A stretch of 64,000 nucleotides of DNA from Flaveria trinervia (lineage: Eukaryota; Streptophyta; Magnoliopsida; Asterales; Asteraceae): assembly GCA_025506515.1 (NCBI GenBank), contig CM046452.1:100470559-100534558 (forward strand). Reading direction: 5' to 3'. Both the position numbers and the translations under genes were made by a program. The notes under the pieces were generated by a model that was not told the origin of the DNA, made no database searches, and worked only from the letters and a program-made list of their open reading frames with translations. Shown one piece after another: positions 25,087 to 38,760 of the stretch. Position 1 is the stretch's first letter; each line of letters opens with the position of its first letter.

Positions 25087-25824
25087 ATGGACATTGACTT
25101 TCTGAGGTCAATTTCCGAGGACCCAACGGACATGATGATGCTGATGAACCTCGATAAGCTTCCCGATTTCAGCGGAGTTTACGCGGATGATGACAACAAC
25201 AATCAGGTCACAGAACAAGAAAGCACCACCAGCACCAACACGATCAACCCTCACATGCCATATTTGATGGAAGATTTGAAGTTGGTGAGCCCGAATGCTG
25301 GTACTATTTGGTTCGCGTCTCCCTCGGAGGCCCCCAGTGGGACTGGGGAGATGCAGTTGTTGTCGAGTCCACGATGGAGGAATGGTGGTGAGGGTGAGAA
25401 CAAGCGGCATTCGATGGCCGCCATGAGAGAGATGATATTCCGTATAGCGGCGATGCAGCCGATCCACATTGACCCCGAGGCGGTTAAACCGCCTAAGCGG
25501 AGGAATGTGAAGATATCGAAAGACCCGCAAAGTGTCGCGGCCAGGCACCGGAGAGAGAGGATAAGTGAGAGGATTAGGATACTGCAAAGACTTGTACCTG
25601 GTGGAACTAAGATGGATACGGCATCGATGCTCGATGAAGCCATTCATTATGTCAAGTTTTTAAAAAACCAGGTGCAGAAACTCGAAAAAGCTGGGGAAAA
25701 TAGACCGGGGTCGGTCCCCGGGGTTGCTTTCCCCGTGCCCATGTCGAGTGGGAGTTATGGTTTAATTGGCGCACCTTCAAAGGGTTATCAACAATCACCA
25801 CAAAATATCGTTCATCACTATTAA
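25087..25824 (+). CDS. HEC: HECATE-type bHLH transcription factor
   Basis: A single-exon gene of 245 residues. The C-terminal half is the hallmark of the HECATE/INDEHISCENT subgroup (VIIIb): a conserved MAAMREMIFRIAAMQPIHID block (residues 110-129), then PPKRRNVKISKDPQSVAARH, the basic region (146-160), helix 1 (about 157-170), a PGGTKMD loop and helix 2 (about 179-197). The basic region has Gln148 and Ala152 where E-box binders have His and Glu, and keeps Arg156, so E-box contacts are atypical, as is known for this subgroup. The N-terminus is acidic and Asn-rich, with no known domain. HEC proteins are nuclear, heterodimerise with SPATULA and act in gynoecium, transmitting-tract and meristem development. 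The first ATG fits the usual HEC length (about 220-245). The full VAARHRRERISERIR motif favours HEC over IND; HEC1/2 versus HEC3 is not resolved. Confidence 0.95.
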   Translation: MDIDFLRSISEDPTDMMMLMNLDKLPDFSGVYADDDNNNQVTEQESTTSTNTINPHMPYLMEDLKLVSPNAGTIWFASPSEAPSGTGEMQLLSSPRWRNGGEGENKRHSMAAMREMIFRIAAMQPIHIDPEAVKPPKRRNVKISKDPQSVAARHRRERISERIRILQRLVPGGTKMDTASMLDEAIHYVKFLKNQVQKLEKAGENRPGSVPGVAFPVPMSSGSYGLIGAPSKGYQQSPQNIVHHY

Positions 25825-27869
25825 GATGCTTAATGTTGAAGTTAATATTTAATGTAGAATTCAAGATTGTTTTGTTAACCTTCACAAAAATCATAGCGAC
25901 ATGAAATCTTAGGATTTCGAATCAATGCAAGTTGTACTGTTGTTATAAAATAATCATTCGCTTTTCTACAAGATGACATCTGATTTTTAAATATTATTTT
26001 TAGATATTCGATATATTATTGTTGATAAAAATCTTAAAGTTGTCTCAATCTTGTGTATTACTACCTAGTTAATTGAATCAACAAATAAGTACTAATTAAT
26101 AGCATTTTAGAATGAATTTTACACAAGTACTATAAACCACGTTTTGCTTGTCGTGACATTCCACAAGAAAATTGCTTTGGATTGTTTCATATTTATTTTA
26201 ACATGTGCTCAAAGGTACAATAATATTTATATTTATTATTGTATATATCACTTAAATATATTAAATAATATTTCATAAATGCAAGTTAACTCAAACGGTA
26301 TATTAAATGAAATGATACTGTTTCAAAATCGGTATACGTGTTGCAGTTAGATTCTAATTAACAACTTAGAGTATTATAACCCTAAACAGTTTCAAAATAC
26401 ATGTCAACTTTAGTTAATTAAATATTTAAATATCAACATAGTGCCACGCATTTATTTATCGCTTAATTAAGTTGTCACTTTTTTTTTGAGGAAAATGGTG
26501 GAAACACAATTATTCAAAGTAGAAAAAGAAACCCAAATAAAGGCACAATATATTCAATGTTTTTTCTTCGTTTATTATAAAAATCTTTCTTCACTCCCCA
26601 CCATGGCTCGCCTTTCAAGAAAGATCTACTATGTGTTTGTGTGTGATTATAGAAATATAATATGTATTCTTAAATCAATATGAGAAGTTGTATTCAATTT
26701 TATTAAACAGCAGTTATATTTCGCTTAGTTAAGAGTTTTAAAGTTAAACTAAAACTACCATGGCACTGCTTATTGAGATAGAGGCCTTATTTTCAACTTT
26801 TTTATTGAGATAGAGGCCTTATTTTTCTTAACTTTTTTATCTTCCAACTTGTCTTTCTTATTATACATATGCTAAAAATTAAAGTCGATTCCTCTTCTTT
26901 CTTTTTTATTTGGACTATTAAATACAAAATTTGCTTTAGACAAGCTGGTCTACCGTTTTAGTTGGGCGGCCACACAGGTTCGATCCCTATGTCCTACATC
27001 TGTTTTTGGGTAATTTTCTTACTTTTATTTATTTATAAACTTTGGTTTATAAAGTAAATGAGGTAGTTCAATGGAAGATTATAGGGACCGGTCTTAATAA
27101 GATCCAAAGTCTAAGCAATGGGTGACAGCATTTTATGAAATGTTAGTGGGTTAGTGATTTTTCTTTTGTACATCAAAAGATGAAGGTTAAGAAGGGTTGA
27201 CTTTGTTAAAATTGCGTTAAAGAACTCTTTGTGCTTTTGTCATTCATAAATGATTTTATTGAATTGAATTACATGTTAATATTTACTCTCTTCCTCAAGA
27301 ATATTTGAAAATTTTTGGGTCCGGCGTGAGTAGTAAAAATAAGTTTTATAATATAATATCAATACCTCATGTAAAAGGTTTTTTTAACGAGTCTCTGTAA
27401 TATAATAAAATATGCTCTTATAATATCAAGTCTCTACGCTACACTGCAAAGAAGCTGATCAATCTTCCGCCCCTAGCCCTAGGTACATTAGTCTGCTTTT
27501 TTATATGGGTATTAAATTGGGTTTAGATTAAGTAATTGGTCATGGGCTGAACTAATTAAAACTATATTGAGCTCTAAAGTTTAATAGATTAAAATAATTA
27601 ATTGTTATTGGATCTGTTAATGGGTTTCCTAATGACTTATAGTTTAAAATAATTGAATTGTTATTGAATTTGTCATGTGACTCAAATGAGTTTTCCGACA
27701 GTGGTGGGCCTCCTTTTTTATGACGATCTTGAACAAGTCAGGCGTTAAACATTAAAATCAATATAAATGGTTATCATCTCATATAAAAAAAATCACTCGA
27801 ACATTGATAGTAGTTCCAAAAGTCATTAAAAAAACAACTCTGGCTATGATATAAATCTATATTACTATA
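25825..27869. other. Intergenic, no gene recognised
   Basis: AT-rich sequence downstream of the bHLH gene. A short tandem repeat around attgagatagaggcctta sits at 26771-26838. A tRNA B-box-like ggttcgatccc at 26978 stands alone. The 65-codon frame at 26486 is unsupported. Confidence 0.5.
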
Positions 27870-28560
27870 CTAGGTTAGAACCCATGTATTACATGGGTGG
27901 ACTAAATATAAAATTTTAAAATCTAAAGTTTTAAATTTGTATTATATATTATTAACCATTAGTAAAATAAGAGTAATAAATATTAGAAAATTGTAAATGA
28001 CAAAATAATGAAGATTAAAAATAATATTTTAATATATTATATAATTGAAATCTTATAATTTAGTATACCTTAATAAATTATTAGCATAAGAATATTTACA
28101 TTTTAGATATATAATTATTTAGTTTATTTACTTAAAACACATATCTTTTAATATTTTATAGAAACTTACCAATAACTAAGATCACTATTTACCGGTTATT
28201 ATATCACTCAAACAAAATCAAAAAGTGATTCGAAATTAATATTAGAAATTTTTAGGTCATTTGATTGTATAGAGAAATAAGAAAAATTATTAATTTATAA
28301 TAAAAGAAAGAATATAGAAAAGTAAATGAGAAGTTGGTACTATATGCATTTGATTGTTTATAATTAATTACTATATAGAAAATTATTAATCTATAAGGAA
28401 AGTAGAGTGTGATTTTAGTAAATATTCAAAATCATTAATTACTATATGCATATGAGTTTAGGCATGAAAACCAATATTAAAATGTACAGAATCGTATCAT
28501 GTGTCCAAAACAACCTTGGTTTATTAGAATAGATAAATAATAAATCTCTTTGAATAGAGA
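27870..28560 (-). mobile_element. Non-autonomous Helitron with both termini
   Basis: On the minus strand the element begins A|TCTCTATTCAAAGAG and ends with a perfect terminal hairpin, ACCCATGTAATACATGGGT, a short spacer (TCTAAC) and CTAG|T. This is the canonical Helitron layout: 5' TC, 3' hairpin plus CTRR, inserted between host A and T without target duplication. Length 691 bp, no coding capacity, so it depends on an autonomous partner for Rep/helicase. The interior is AT-rich. Confidence 0.72.
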
Positions 28561-30490
28561 TGTAATTTTGACAAAATACAAATTTTAAAGCAACATGTAC
28601 AAATGAGTGCATCACATTTAAGAAGGGTAGAATAGGGATTTGATTAAAATTTTAAGACACTTTAAGGGTAATATCGTAATTTTATCCATTAAATTTTATA
28701 AAATTTGACATTTTTACCCTTGTCTCTTTCATGTATTTAATAAACATTATTAATATATTATTTAGTTATATGATATTATTTAATTCACTTCATTAATTTT
28801 TATTTTATTTATGATACTATAAATTGACATTTATATTTATATTTACTAATTGTATTTTTATAACTAAAATTATTTTAATTAAGTATATTATTTTATTTAA
28901 ATATTTAAGTATATAACTTCTATAAATCTTCATATTTATAATAACTTAATACTAATATTTTTCTAGGGGCATTATATAAGTTTAATAATTTTAATATTTA
29001 TCTATATTTTTATAATAAAAGTGAGAGGATGATAGAATGATAATTTTACATATAGATTAAGACACCCATATGAAAAGTAATGTTTAAATTTGAAAAATTA
29101 ATTATTTTATTTCATTTATACCCTTACAATAAAATATAATATATGATTGCTTATAATACAAATGTTAAAACATATACACGTGGTCAAACAAAATTGTCAT
29201 TTACTTTCAATGTCGTTTATATATTGTGATTGAGCACTAATCCTTCTTCTCATTTTCTTTATCAGTTGTTAACAACTCAATAATAATCAAGATGATAATT
29301 TGTGATGATAATTTCTTCATTAACTTTCTTCTGTATATGCAAATCACCACAAAAAACTAACTCCGATGATCATAAAACTCTAACCTACATTTATAAAATA
29401 AACCTTCCTAAAATCTAGGTAATAAGTGATTTCCGACCATAAATCTCACTCATATTTTCACTATTCTTATTGCGATAATATAATTGTCTTAAAAACTTTT
29501 GTAATATACGTAATTATTTTCTTTTATTTAATTTTTTCAATAATTAGTGAATCTATGGTGGCCCCATTTCGCCTTACCAACCCCAGGGAAGATAAAGACC
29601 GGGGGTCGGACCAGTCTTTTCGGCCAATCACATGGCTACCATACTACTGTGAGCCGAGGAGCCGAGTGCTATTGGAGGCGATGAGTTTCTTCAACATTTA
29701 ATTTACGTCATAACGCACTGAGCCGATACCGACTAAAATCAAATTCCCAAAATATCATGCAACAACCGTACCGCTGTAACGCACGAGCATTTCCAACTAG
29801 TATATTATAACCGAGTAACGTACCATGATAAATATGGGCAAAGCAAAGCAAGCAAACTCCTGATCGTACACGAGAAAATCACGTGGAGTCCTGACATACA
29901 TCTTATCTTTATGAGGATTTAATTAAATTTCTTAACATCGAAATCTGTACAAAACATTTTTCTCTTAATTATTCTGCTCCCAATGATGAGGTGTCCCTAC
30001 GTCATTTGGCTACCACGTGAACGCAATCTACCTGTGCATTCATTCTGTCCTACATGGCTTATTTACGCAAATTAGCTTTTCACCTTCATCGATTTTGTTC
30101 ATTATATATAGTGTCTATCCTAATTAATTACATGATTAATGACTTTTTACCACGTTTAGTGCATGAATATGAGTTTGGTTAACATTCAATCATCTTTGGT
30201 TGATAGTTTGGTTAGATTCTTTTTTTAACCGTGATTGTTTGATATATTTTAAAAGTGATTATTTGGATAGATATCTAACTTTTGTTTGTTTGTCTCTGGG
30301 ACATCCTAATGGTATATAGTAAGTGATATAGTGAGTAACCAAAATGTTTTAGTTTCTACTCCCGATACAAGATGTTATGATGTATCCCAGAAAATCTTAG
30401 TGTTACGGTTTATGGTCATTCTAAAACACATAGAAAGTTATATATAAATAAAATGCAGAAGAAATTGAATGAACAAAACGTTTTATATAT
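28561..30490. other. Intergenic, with a second Helitron-like 3' end
   Basis: No gene recognised. At about 29769-29800 the plus strand reads ccgctgtaacgcacgagca then tttccaaCTAG followed by T, which resembles a Helitron 3' terminus with a decayed hairpin. Its 5' end was not located; the GC-richer stretch 29555-29720 may be its body. Confidence 0.4.
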
Positions 30491-30741
30491 CACTACAACA
30501 AAATGAAATCCATGCAATCCTCGTAATATGTTTTATACGACCTCGAAAAAATTGCATTACACTTTAAATAGATTGCATAATCCTAAAGAAACTTTTTTTA
30601 TCAAAATATGCATAATTACATGAAGTTGTATAAGTTCTATAAACAACTTTGTTATTAATAAATGCAACATTTTTGTTAGCAAATGATTTTTTCTAAGAGA
30701 TTGTTTTTAAAAGATTGCATTAGGCTTGTTTTCTAGTAGTG
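30491..30741. mobile_element. CACTA-like MITE
   Basis: A 251-bp element starts CACTACAACAAAATG and ends with the reverse complement of CACTACTAGAAAAC. The CACTA start with CACTAC-AAAA inverted repeats is typical of EnSpm/CACTA elements. The flanking triplets (tat and tgc) do not match, so the 3-bp target duplication is lost or the ends have changed. Confidence 0.65.
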
Positions 30742-33700
30742 TGCTTACAAATGCGCACGTCAACCAAAAAAAAGAAGTTTCGCCTCTGTATGAAAAATGT
30801 AAATAAATATATCACTGATATAATTTATACGGAGAGAAATAATAATAATAAATCTTGAATGTGAGCAACCAAAAATCACACATTTTAGTAATTTTATGCT
30901 TCTTACAACAGTTGTTATGTATATTGTTGGTTGGTTTATTGCTAGTCGATTTGTAATAAATTCTAACTGTTTAAAACGAAAGTATTTTCCGCATACTTTT
31001 AAAAGATTGTAAATGAAAAATTAGAATATTCACTACTTATATATAATATATAACATTTTCCTTGTTAGAAACAACTATTGTAGAAAAAGAAGTTATAAGA
31101 TATTCAACTTCTTCAAGGTAAAAAAAAATATTATATTTATGATTAAAATAAGAAGTAAGGTAAGGTTGCCTCCCCCATTCTAGTAGCTAGGAATTGTACG
31201 TACACCACTAAATGCCATCAAAATTCAATCCCATTTCAAATCAAAAGCCAATCAAACAATAAAATCTAGGAGGAACATTGAACAAATGTTGGGTATTTTT
31301 ATGTATAAGTGCTACGGACAAGGGATCCAAAGGGGCAACTACATGTGATAGGTCTCAATAAACCACAACATTTTTTTATTTGACTAGCTACTTTTCTACA
31401 CATTGGGTACTCTTAATGTCCTTTCTATCCACCAAGTTCATTGCATCTTTTTTTTCCATATAAAGAACATTAATCATGCTCCTTTATCCTTTTCTCAAAA
31501 ATGAGTTTTTTGTTGCCTAATCCCTTTTTCTAATTTACTATTAATTATTCGTCTTAACATTCAATTATGTCATTGCTTTATGTAGTTTAAAAATATTAGT
31601 ATATAAGTCGCAACATATGTACTAGTAAAGTGAACTTATAATTTGCCAATTAACATATTATTATATTATTTACATAAATGAATATAATACATAAAGAATC
31701 TATACATTGACAATCTAACACATAAATTACTAAGCTACTTCAGTTGTTTACAGTTTCTATCATGGTAAAGCTTAAAAATAATCTAGATCCTACGGTGCCA
31801 TCCTATAATGCAAAGCTTAAAGCATATAAAAATAATCTAACATGTAAATTATCTATCTTCATCTTTATTATAGACATATTTCTTTTATTTTATATTACTA
31901 TCAGAATCTCCATCTCCATATATATCTATAGCTTTAAGTTTCATATTTTTATGGATAGTGATTCTCGATCCAAATATAGAGATTCGGTATTAATTTTATT
32001 AAATGCGGGTTTGTGAGTGATATATAAATAGAGATAAAGAAAGGTGGGAGGTTAAATAAAATTTAGATAGAAAGGTGACACTTAATTAACTATTATAACC
32101 ATGAAGATTGAGATTCTACTATGAATGTTCTAATGTTGGTATTACAAACGTTGGCTTAAAATATTTTAATGCTACAAATTATGTGCACATAATAAAATTT
32201 CTTGCTCGTAAATAAGTAAAGAAATAATGACAATTGCATGATCACAAATGTGTATGATTAAAGAAGATGAGCTTTTGAGTACATATCAATATGGAAACAT
32301 GCATGCATAAAAACATATATAAATAATTAAGAATCAAATCAAATAAGTTATATGTAAATAGGAATTATAATAGACTAAATTCATTTAATTTCCCTGCAAA
32401 ATGCATTCAAATCCCTTTGCATTCGAAATTAAAAAATATTTAAGTTTTTATTGGATATATGCAATATTTTATTTAAATTGAATAGATACACTAAATAGTG
32501 GAAGTCACAAAGTTGATAGGTCCTATATCACTTAAGAGATGACACGACATATATGTTGGGTCTAATTCCTTAAAGTAATATGTTCGTCTTTTTCGAATAG
32601 GAGGGATGTATTCAAATTTTCTATTTTATATTCGTTTTTTTCCATTTAATTAGGTATGGTCCATGTAATGCATGCATACAACTCAAACCAATACGCAAAA
32701 AGCCTCAAGAGTTTTAGATTCTACATTTTGTGTTTTCTACGGGTCATATATCACTTAACAGATGACCTTATCTCTAGAAAAAAAAATTAGGATCGTAGAC
32801 GAAGGACGCCATCCATGGCTTCCGTTGGTGATTCTTATTCTTATTGTAGTGTATTTTTATGTCGAAATTCATCACTAAAATCCCCTAAGTATGGTGTGCA
32901 TTCTAAGTTATATGAAATATATATATATAATTTCTAATCTATTAACAGTAGTAAAACAACATATTATCAATGCATTTTAAAATGTTACTACTAATTTTAG
33001 ACACGTTAAAAATAATATATAACATAGATGTCTTATATGGTGTAAATGTATATTTTCGGTTTGATTCGTCGCATATTATGGCATTATGCCATTATGGTGA
33101 AACTCTAGAAGTTAGAAGGCCCATATTGAGCCTCAAGAAAAGGCCCAAGGCCCAAATATATAAAGATTTTGGGGTCAATGTTGTTCGTATCAGACTATCG
33201 GGCACTTTTAATAAAAAAATATATACATACACAACACAACAATATGTCCAAAGATAACATAAATCGAGTAAAAACACCATATCTAGCAACGACACAGACA
33301 AATTTCAACAAATTAGATAGAATTTAAATTATAAGAATCAATATTGTTGGGATCGTTTACTGACGTCCTACTGTAAATCTTCATATGTAAATATAATTCA
33401 AATTTGTCAGTAACCATAAACAATATAACTAGCAACGACAATCACAGCTTTCAACAACTTAAAAAACAAAACTGGATCTTTGTTACCGTACCGACATGAT
33501 ATAAACAGTTTAGTGGTTGTTACTCTAAACAACAACTTATGGAACTTCCGAAAGATGATATTGCAGTTCAAGATTGATCGGAAGACATGTGAACAAAAAG
33601 TTTTCCTAATTCCTTTGGCTGGGTTAAAAAGATTGCTGCTATGCTGCACAAACAAGCACAAGAGGGAGACTCCTAAGTTATTTGAGTGGGAATATAGTTA

Positions 33701-33820
33701 ATGAATTGTCCCACATCGTAACATCAACATACCGAGTGTGGGTTTATTAAGTGGATGTTGGTTTATGATTTTGTGTTTGTAACAAGGAGAGATGGTTGGC
33801 ATCTCCTCTGATAGAGACGG
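30742..33820. other. Intergenic, no gene recognised
   Basis: Several short frames (31744-32016, 32970-33257, 33407-33701) lack recognisable domains. A cluster of ggcccat/ggcccaa words at 33118-33153 resembles plant promoter site II elements, but no gene follows within reach. Confidence 0.45.
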
Positions 33821-33823
33821 GAA

Positions 33824-33988
33824 AAGCTTTTGAGCTTACTTGTTAAACACATCCGGTTAAGGCTACCCACTTTGGTGGATCTCTAACCCAATATTTTTTT
33901 TTTAATTTTAAGCTTTTGAGCTTACCTATTAAACACATCCGATTAAGGCTAACCAACTTTGGTGGATCTCTAACCAGATATTTTTTTC
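33824..33988. repeat. Two-copy tandem repeat, about 86 bp
   Basis: The unit aagcttttgagcttac...ggtggatctctaacc occurs at 33824-33895 and again at 33910-33982, with few differences and a T-rich spacer. No coding content. Confidence 0.85.
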
Positions 33989-36048
33989 TTCATATTTAAT
34001 GGTTTTTTGGCAATTTCATATATTTCCCTTCAAACTTGCAAATTTATATATTTTCTAAAATCATGCTTTATCATCATTGTATCTTATGTATTGAAAATTT
34101 ATGTTTTCATAAAAAAAATTATTGTTTATTAGTATATTTTGGAAAACTATTCACCCTTATAAATTTTTTAATAAAACAGCGAGAAAAAATCTCATATAAG
34201 TTATATTAGTATATAAATGTATTATTTAATTGAAATAAGAAAATAAAATATGCTTTTTAATATATTATAAAATGAAATAGAGAATGAGATGTAAATACTT
34301 TTAAACAATAAGTATAAAATACCTCACTCTGAACAAAAATACTCAAAGTTGAGCCATGAGGTTTTCTCAGCAATAGATTTTTTTTAGAGGGTTGGGGTGC
34401 GATCAAACGTTATTAGTGATTTTAAGCCTTCTTTCAAACGATTTCTAAGGGCGCTAAATGATTCTTCAGGTTCTCATTCTATACAGTTGCGTTACTTTGC
34501 AAATATTTGCTGCATTTGTTTTTGTTTGCTTTAAGTTTTATAATTTAAAATCGGTGTCGGATTTTTTAGAAGTAGAAAAATCAAAAAGATTGGTCACCAG
34601 GGAGAGTTTTAAAGTATGAACGAGAATGTAGTAGATTATGCTATATTGAAATTCATAAATTATTTTTATTTACATACTCTACACTAATGCTGGTCTAGAA
34701 CGAGAATGTAGTAGATTATGCAATTGGATTTTTCACTCCCAACTAAAACATTAGAAAACAAAAAACATGTGTATACTCGCAATGTCATTTAGCATTACTC
34801 ATTACATGATAATTAGCAATCCACGTTAGGAAAATAACACTGATAATTCTATGGTTATTAGTATCCTTTAAGAAGTGATAATCTAAAACCAATAATTAGG
34901 TTATTTTAAAAGAGAATTTAGCCTTTTATTCATTTTTATATCTCACATTTATAATATATAATAAAAGAATGTTTTTTAAGAAACGTGTTATTATTATAAC
35001 ATATCAAATAACAAGTGTTATCATTATAACATATCAAAAAAATATTTTTTCTGTCTCTCACATAATAAATATGAAAATTAGTAAAACAATTAATTTGACT
35101 TTTTTCTTATTAAAATACGTTAACACAAATATATATCTATATATATGTTTCTTGTCTCTCTCATATTATATGATAATTATTCTAAATAAATAAACTAAAC
35201 TATAAACATCTAAAATATAAAAACTTTTATTCTACTAATTTATTAATATCTACTAAGTTATATGATTTCAAACATATTTTATCTTTAAATATAAAGTAAT
35301 AATTTTTAATTTCATTATTTGTTATAAATTTTAAAAATTTATTATATTTTTATTTCATCAATGACTAATAACATCTAAAAGATAATATTTTTAATAAAAT
35401 TAATAATTTTAATATGTTTTATTTATCTCATTCATTTAATACATGGGCACTAACCTAATATGAAATATAAGATCACTTAAAATTAAAATAAAAAGTGGAC
35501 TGGCACTGCTACGGTGCTACCCCCACCCTAAAATGCCATGGGCCCGATTGGAGCTGTTACGGGCTACGGGCATGGTTAGAACTTAGGAGTTAGGACCACT
35601 AGTCCGTCTGGTCACATTTTGCTTGGGTATATTTGTAGCCTAGTTTGGGCCAAGACTTGTTTAGGATTAGACCTAAAGCCCACTTTTGGGACCATTTAGG
35701 CCAGACCAACTTTACTAGGCTATAATGATTTTTATTAAATAACAATTCATTGATCAGGTCCGCCCCTTTTTCCACCATCGGAATCTAGACTGAACAATTT
35801 CTACCATGACACTTCCTTTTGTCATCGATGTTCATTTAAAGTCTAGTTTCACTTGTTTGCAGGATAAAAGAAAACTCTATTTTCACTTGTTTGCAGGAAA
35901 CAGCAATGGGGAGGCGGATATTCCAAGGATCACATTAATGAAATTTCAAATAAGATTTAATCTATAAACGAATAATATCATACATCTGATGATGAAGATT
36001 TAGCACGAGCAAAGTACAAAACTACCTGTTTTGAAGAAAAACAGCTTG
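33989..36048. other. Intergenic, TE remnants
   Basis: A MITE-family fragment covers about 34100-34320. Near 35440-35458 the plus strand reads atacatgggcactaacCTAA followed by T, a weak match to the Helitron 3' end at 27870. Two short head-to-tail duplications occur (aacgagaatgtagtagatta at 34619 and 34699; ttcacttgtttgcagga at 35848 and 35881). No gene recognised. Confidence 0.45.
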
Positions 36049-38507
36049 TTAAAATGCATGGCAGGTAAAGCAGCCAGTTAAAGAGCTTATCTGTGGAGTC
36101 CTGATCAGTGAGATGGCCTTGTGTGAAGAAGATCTAGTAGCAGCTTGATGTTGATGATTTGTATGGTTCGATAAGACCGACCCTCTCATTTCTTGAGCCT
36201 TTTTCTGAGCTGATCTAAGTTTGTTCATAATCTTATCCATCGATGATGATCTCTTTTTCTCCAATTTCATCTGAAAATATATAAAACAAACCTTCATAAT
36301 TCACATATAAATCCATATAACATTATAGCATATGCAAGAAAAGTGAAAGTGAACCTCAAGTTTCCGTATGGCTGCTTCTGCTTTTGCCTTCTGCAGGTTC
36401 TCCCAAGCAGTTATCTTTGCTTCCTCGCGTTTCACCCTTAAAAGCAAACAAATATAAGGTAACTGAAGTTCATAATATACACAAATTGAAATTTGAAAAT
36501 TGAAAAGTGGACATACTTTGAGAGGGTTGTGGTCATCTCAGAAACTTCCCAATCAGTAGAACGGACTTCGAGTGCTTTTCTTTTCCAGTCATCCACCATT
36601 GCTGAGTCGGACCGTCTACCTGGAATTCGAGTTCTGGTTCTCTTAGACCATCTTGACAAACTGACCTGATCATCCACCTGTACATCCCTCACATCTGCTT
36701 TAGACGGACGGATCTCCTCAACAGGTAGTATCGAAGTTGACAGGGAGATAGAGTTTGAGTTTCTCATTGTAGGAGATGAATAGGGACTACCCTCAGGGCT
36801 CATCTGGGTTGCCATATCTCTTCGTGAAGCATCAGGAGATATGTCGGTAGCAGCATCCATTACACCACTGATTTTACCATCTGTAAACAAGTATTAATTT
36901 CACAAACACCTTGAGTTTATATTAGAGATCTCATTGAAAAATCTAAGAAGGCATACAGAGGTTACAACACACCTTGAGTTATACGCAACAATGACTGACT
37001 CAGTGATTCAGAGCAACCGTGTACACTGAGTGATCTTGCCATACAAGGCTCATTCAGTGAAGGGAAATTCTCACTGCTGCCATGCTGATCGTGATACCGA
37101 ATCAACATACCATCACTGGCATTTACTCTACTTGAAAATGGTGATCCGATGAGTAAACTCCCAACATGCTGTCCATCAAACATATGCACTGCCGGGGAAT
37201 ACATGGAGTTGTATGCAGATCCATGAGGCCCAAGTGGCCCACTCTTTGACTTGATCCGCCTTTGCGGTTGTTGACGTGAAGGCCTCAAAGCATCATCTCC
37301 TGCAACTGGACTACATATCCACCTCTCGGCATCTTCCCATTTGGAAGGCAACGCCTTCCCACTATTATAAGACATCAATCCAGAACTCACTTGCCTTCTG
37401 GTACTATTTGCATGTAAAGGCACACGTTCTGAACTCCAACCTTTCTGCATCACGCTGCTTACAGGCCTATAATTTGGCGTTACTGGACTCGGGAACATAC
37501 TAGTTCGCCTGCTTGTAACAGAGCTTTTCATAGCAAGTCTTGGAGAAGAAGCAATCACATTCATCCCTTGATTGTTCAGATCCAAAGATGTAGGTCTCCT
37601 CCGATCAGACTTCCTTAAGAGAATCTCAGTTCTTGACTTCCGATTTTGGCTATCTATACAACAGCAAGACTGATTTACTTAAGTAGTTAAGTGACAATCA
37701 GTATCCAACAGTAGTTGTTAGCATTTTGGGCATCAGATTCTAATCAACATCCACATGACTGACAGCCCAATTTACAGTCTAATTTACAATCTAGCAACAA
37801 ACTAATGACAGCTTGAAAGTGATCTCAACAATAATATATATTAAGATAATACCTTTTAAAGCTTGAGAGAAGGAGCTTCTTGCTGAATCTAGGGTTTGAT
37901 TCTTCTCACCATCTGTTTCTGCATCAGTGTATCCTATTACAGCTGCATATACAACAGAAAAGAACAATCATATCTATGATTTGCATTTCCTTAAAGGAAG
38001 ATCTCCCACAGTCAATCTGTTCTCTGTTTAAATTATTATACCTTTTGCTTTTTCAACTTTTTTGCTTGGATCTAGATCTGGACCCCTCGCGGTGGAGAAA
38101 TTACGAACTCCACGTCCCGACGAATGCTGATCCTAAAATCAAACCACATTATAGTTTAATCGCTTCAAACCTAACGAATTCGAATCATCCCTAAACTTAG
38201 TGATGAAACACAAATCAAACTGTAACGAAACTCGTCAAAACACATCAATTAACACAAACGAATCATGCATTCGGAATCCGATACTTACCCTAGACATTTC
38301 CGAGACGACAGAATCGCGATCAACAACATCCGACGCAGAAGAACACCGTTCAACACTAACCGAAGCGGAAGAAGAAAAGAGGCTAAAATTGGAGAATATT
38401 ACAGAGTCAGGGCTAGCATCACGACCACCACCACCACCACCATAGCTCGATCTCGAGTGACTGTTGGTAATGCTGTTGTTGTGATCTCGATACCTTATGT
38501 CGTGCAT
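36049..38507 (-). CDS. Remorin family protein (long N-terminus)
   Basis: Seven minus-strand exons in compatible phase: 38507-38289, 38132-38042, 37942-37853, 37653-36973, 36880-36517, 36436-36355, 36270-36049, giving 582 residues. All introns follow GT-AG. The first 440 residues are Ser/Arg/Pro-rich and predicted disordered, as in group 5/6 remorins. The C-terminal Remorin_C coiled coil (about 445-545) contains VKREEAKITAWENLQKAKAE, AAIRKLEMKLEKKRSSS and MNKLRSAQKKAQEMR. The protein ends CFTCHAF, a Cys-containing tail of the kind S-acylated to anchor remorins to the inner face of the plasma membrane. Remorins scaffold membrane nanodomains in signalling and cell-to-cell transport. It resembles AT1G45207-type remorins and sits beside TGS1 and ABF homologs as in Arabidopsis. 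Exon 4, the largest, is well supported by SKWEDAERWI, typical of this subgroup. Confidence 0.93.
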
Positions 38508-38760
38508 TGTTAATGGTGGAGGAATCTACAGGTTGAATGGTGATAATAGTCAATCAATCGATTACGGTGGTGATTACGGAGAAAATGGCGGGCATCTTGG
38601 AGGGGAAATTAGAGAGAGAAAACAAAACAAAACAAAGGGTATCACGAGGAAGATGATGATGTTTTGTTGAACAAACTTCAATGGAGTGAGAGATGATAGT
38701 GGGGGTGGGGGTGAGGTGATGATGAAAATCTTTGTTTATTTTTGTTTTTTTGACTAGAAA
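38508..38760 (-). promoter_or_regulatory. 5' UTR and proximal promoter of the remorin gene
   Basis: Directly upstream of the remorin ATG on the minus strand the sequence is rich in CT/CA (reverse of gagagagaaaacaaaac and gagatgatagtggggg), as in plant 5' UTRs. No TATA box can be assigned with confidence. Confidence 0.35.

Noticed and set aside
25108..25894. Minus-strand frames of 179, 130 and 80 codons under the bHLH gene
   Set aside because: Antisense shadows of a strongly conserved coding sequence.
26941..27000. tRNA-like ggttcgatccc
   Set aside because: A lone B-box match; no acceptor stem, anticodon arm or A box.
29426..29701. 91-codon frame
   Set aside because: Leu/Ile/Tyr-rich start derived from AT-rich DNA, then GC-rich sequence next to a Helitron-like 3' end; no domain.
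33118..33260. Cluster of GGCCCA site II-like motifs as a promoter
   Set aside because: No supported gene begins within a plausible distance on either strand.
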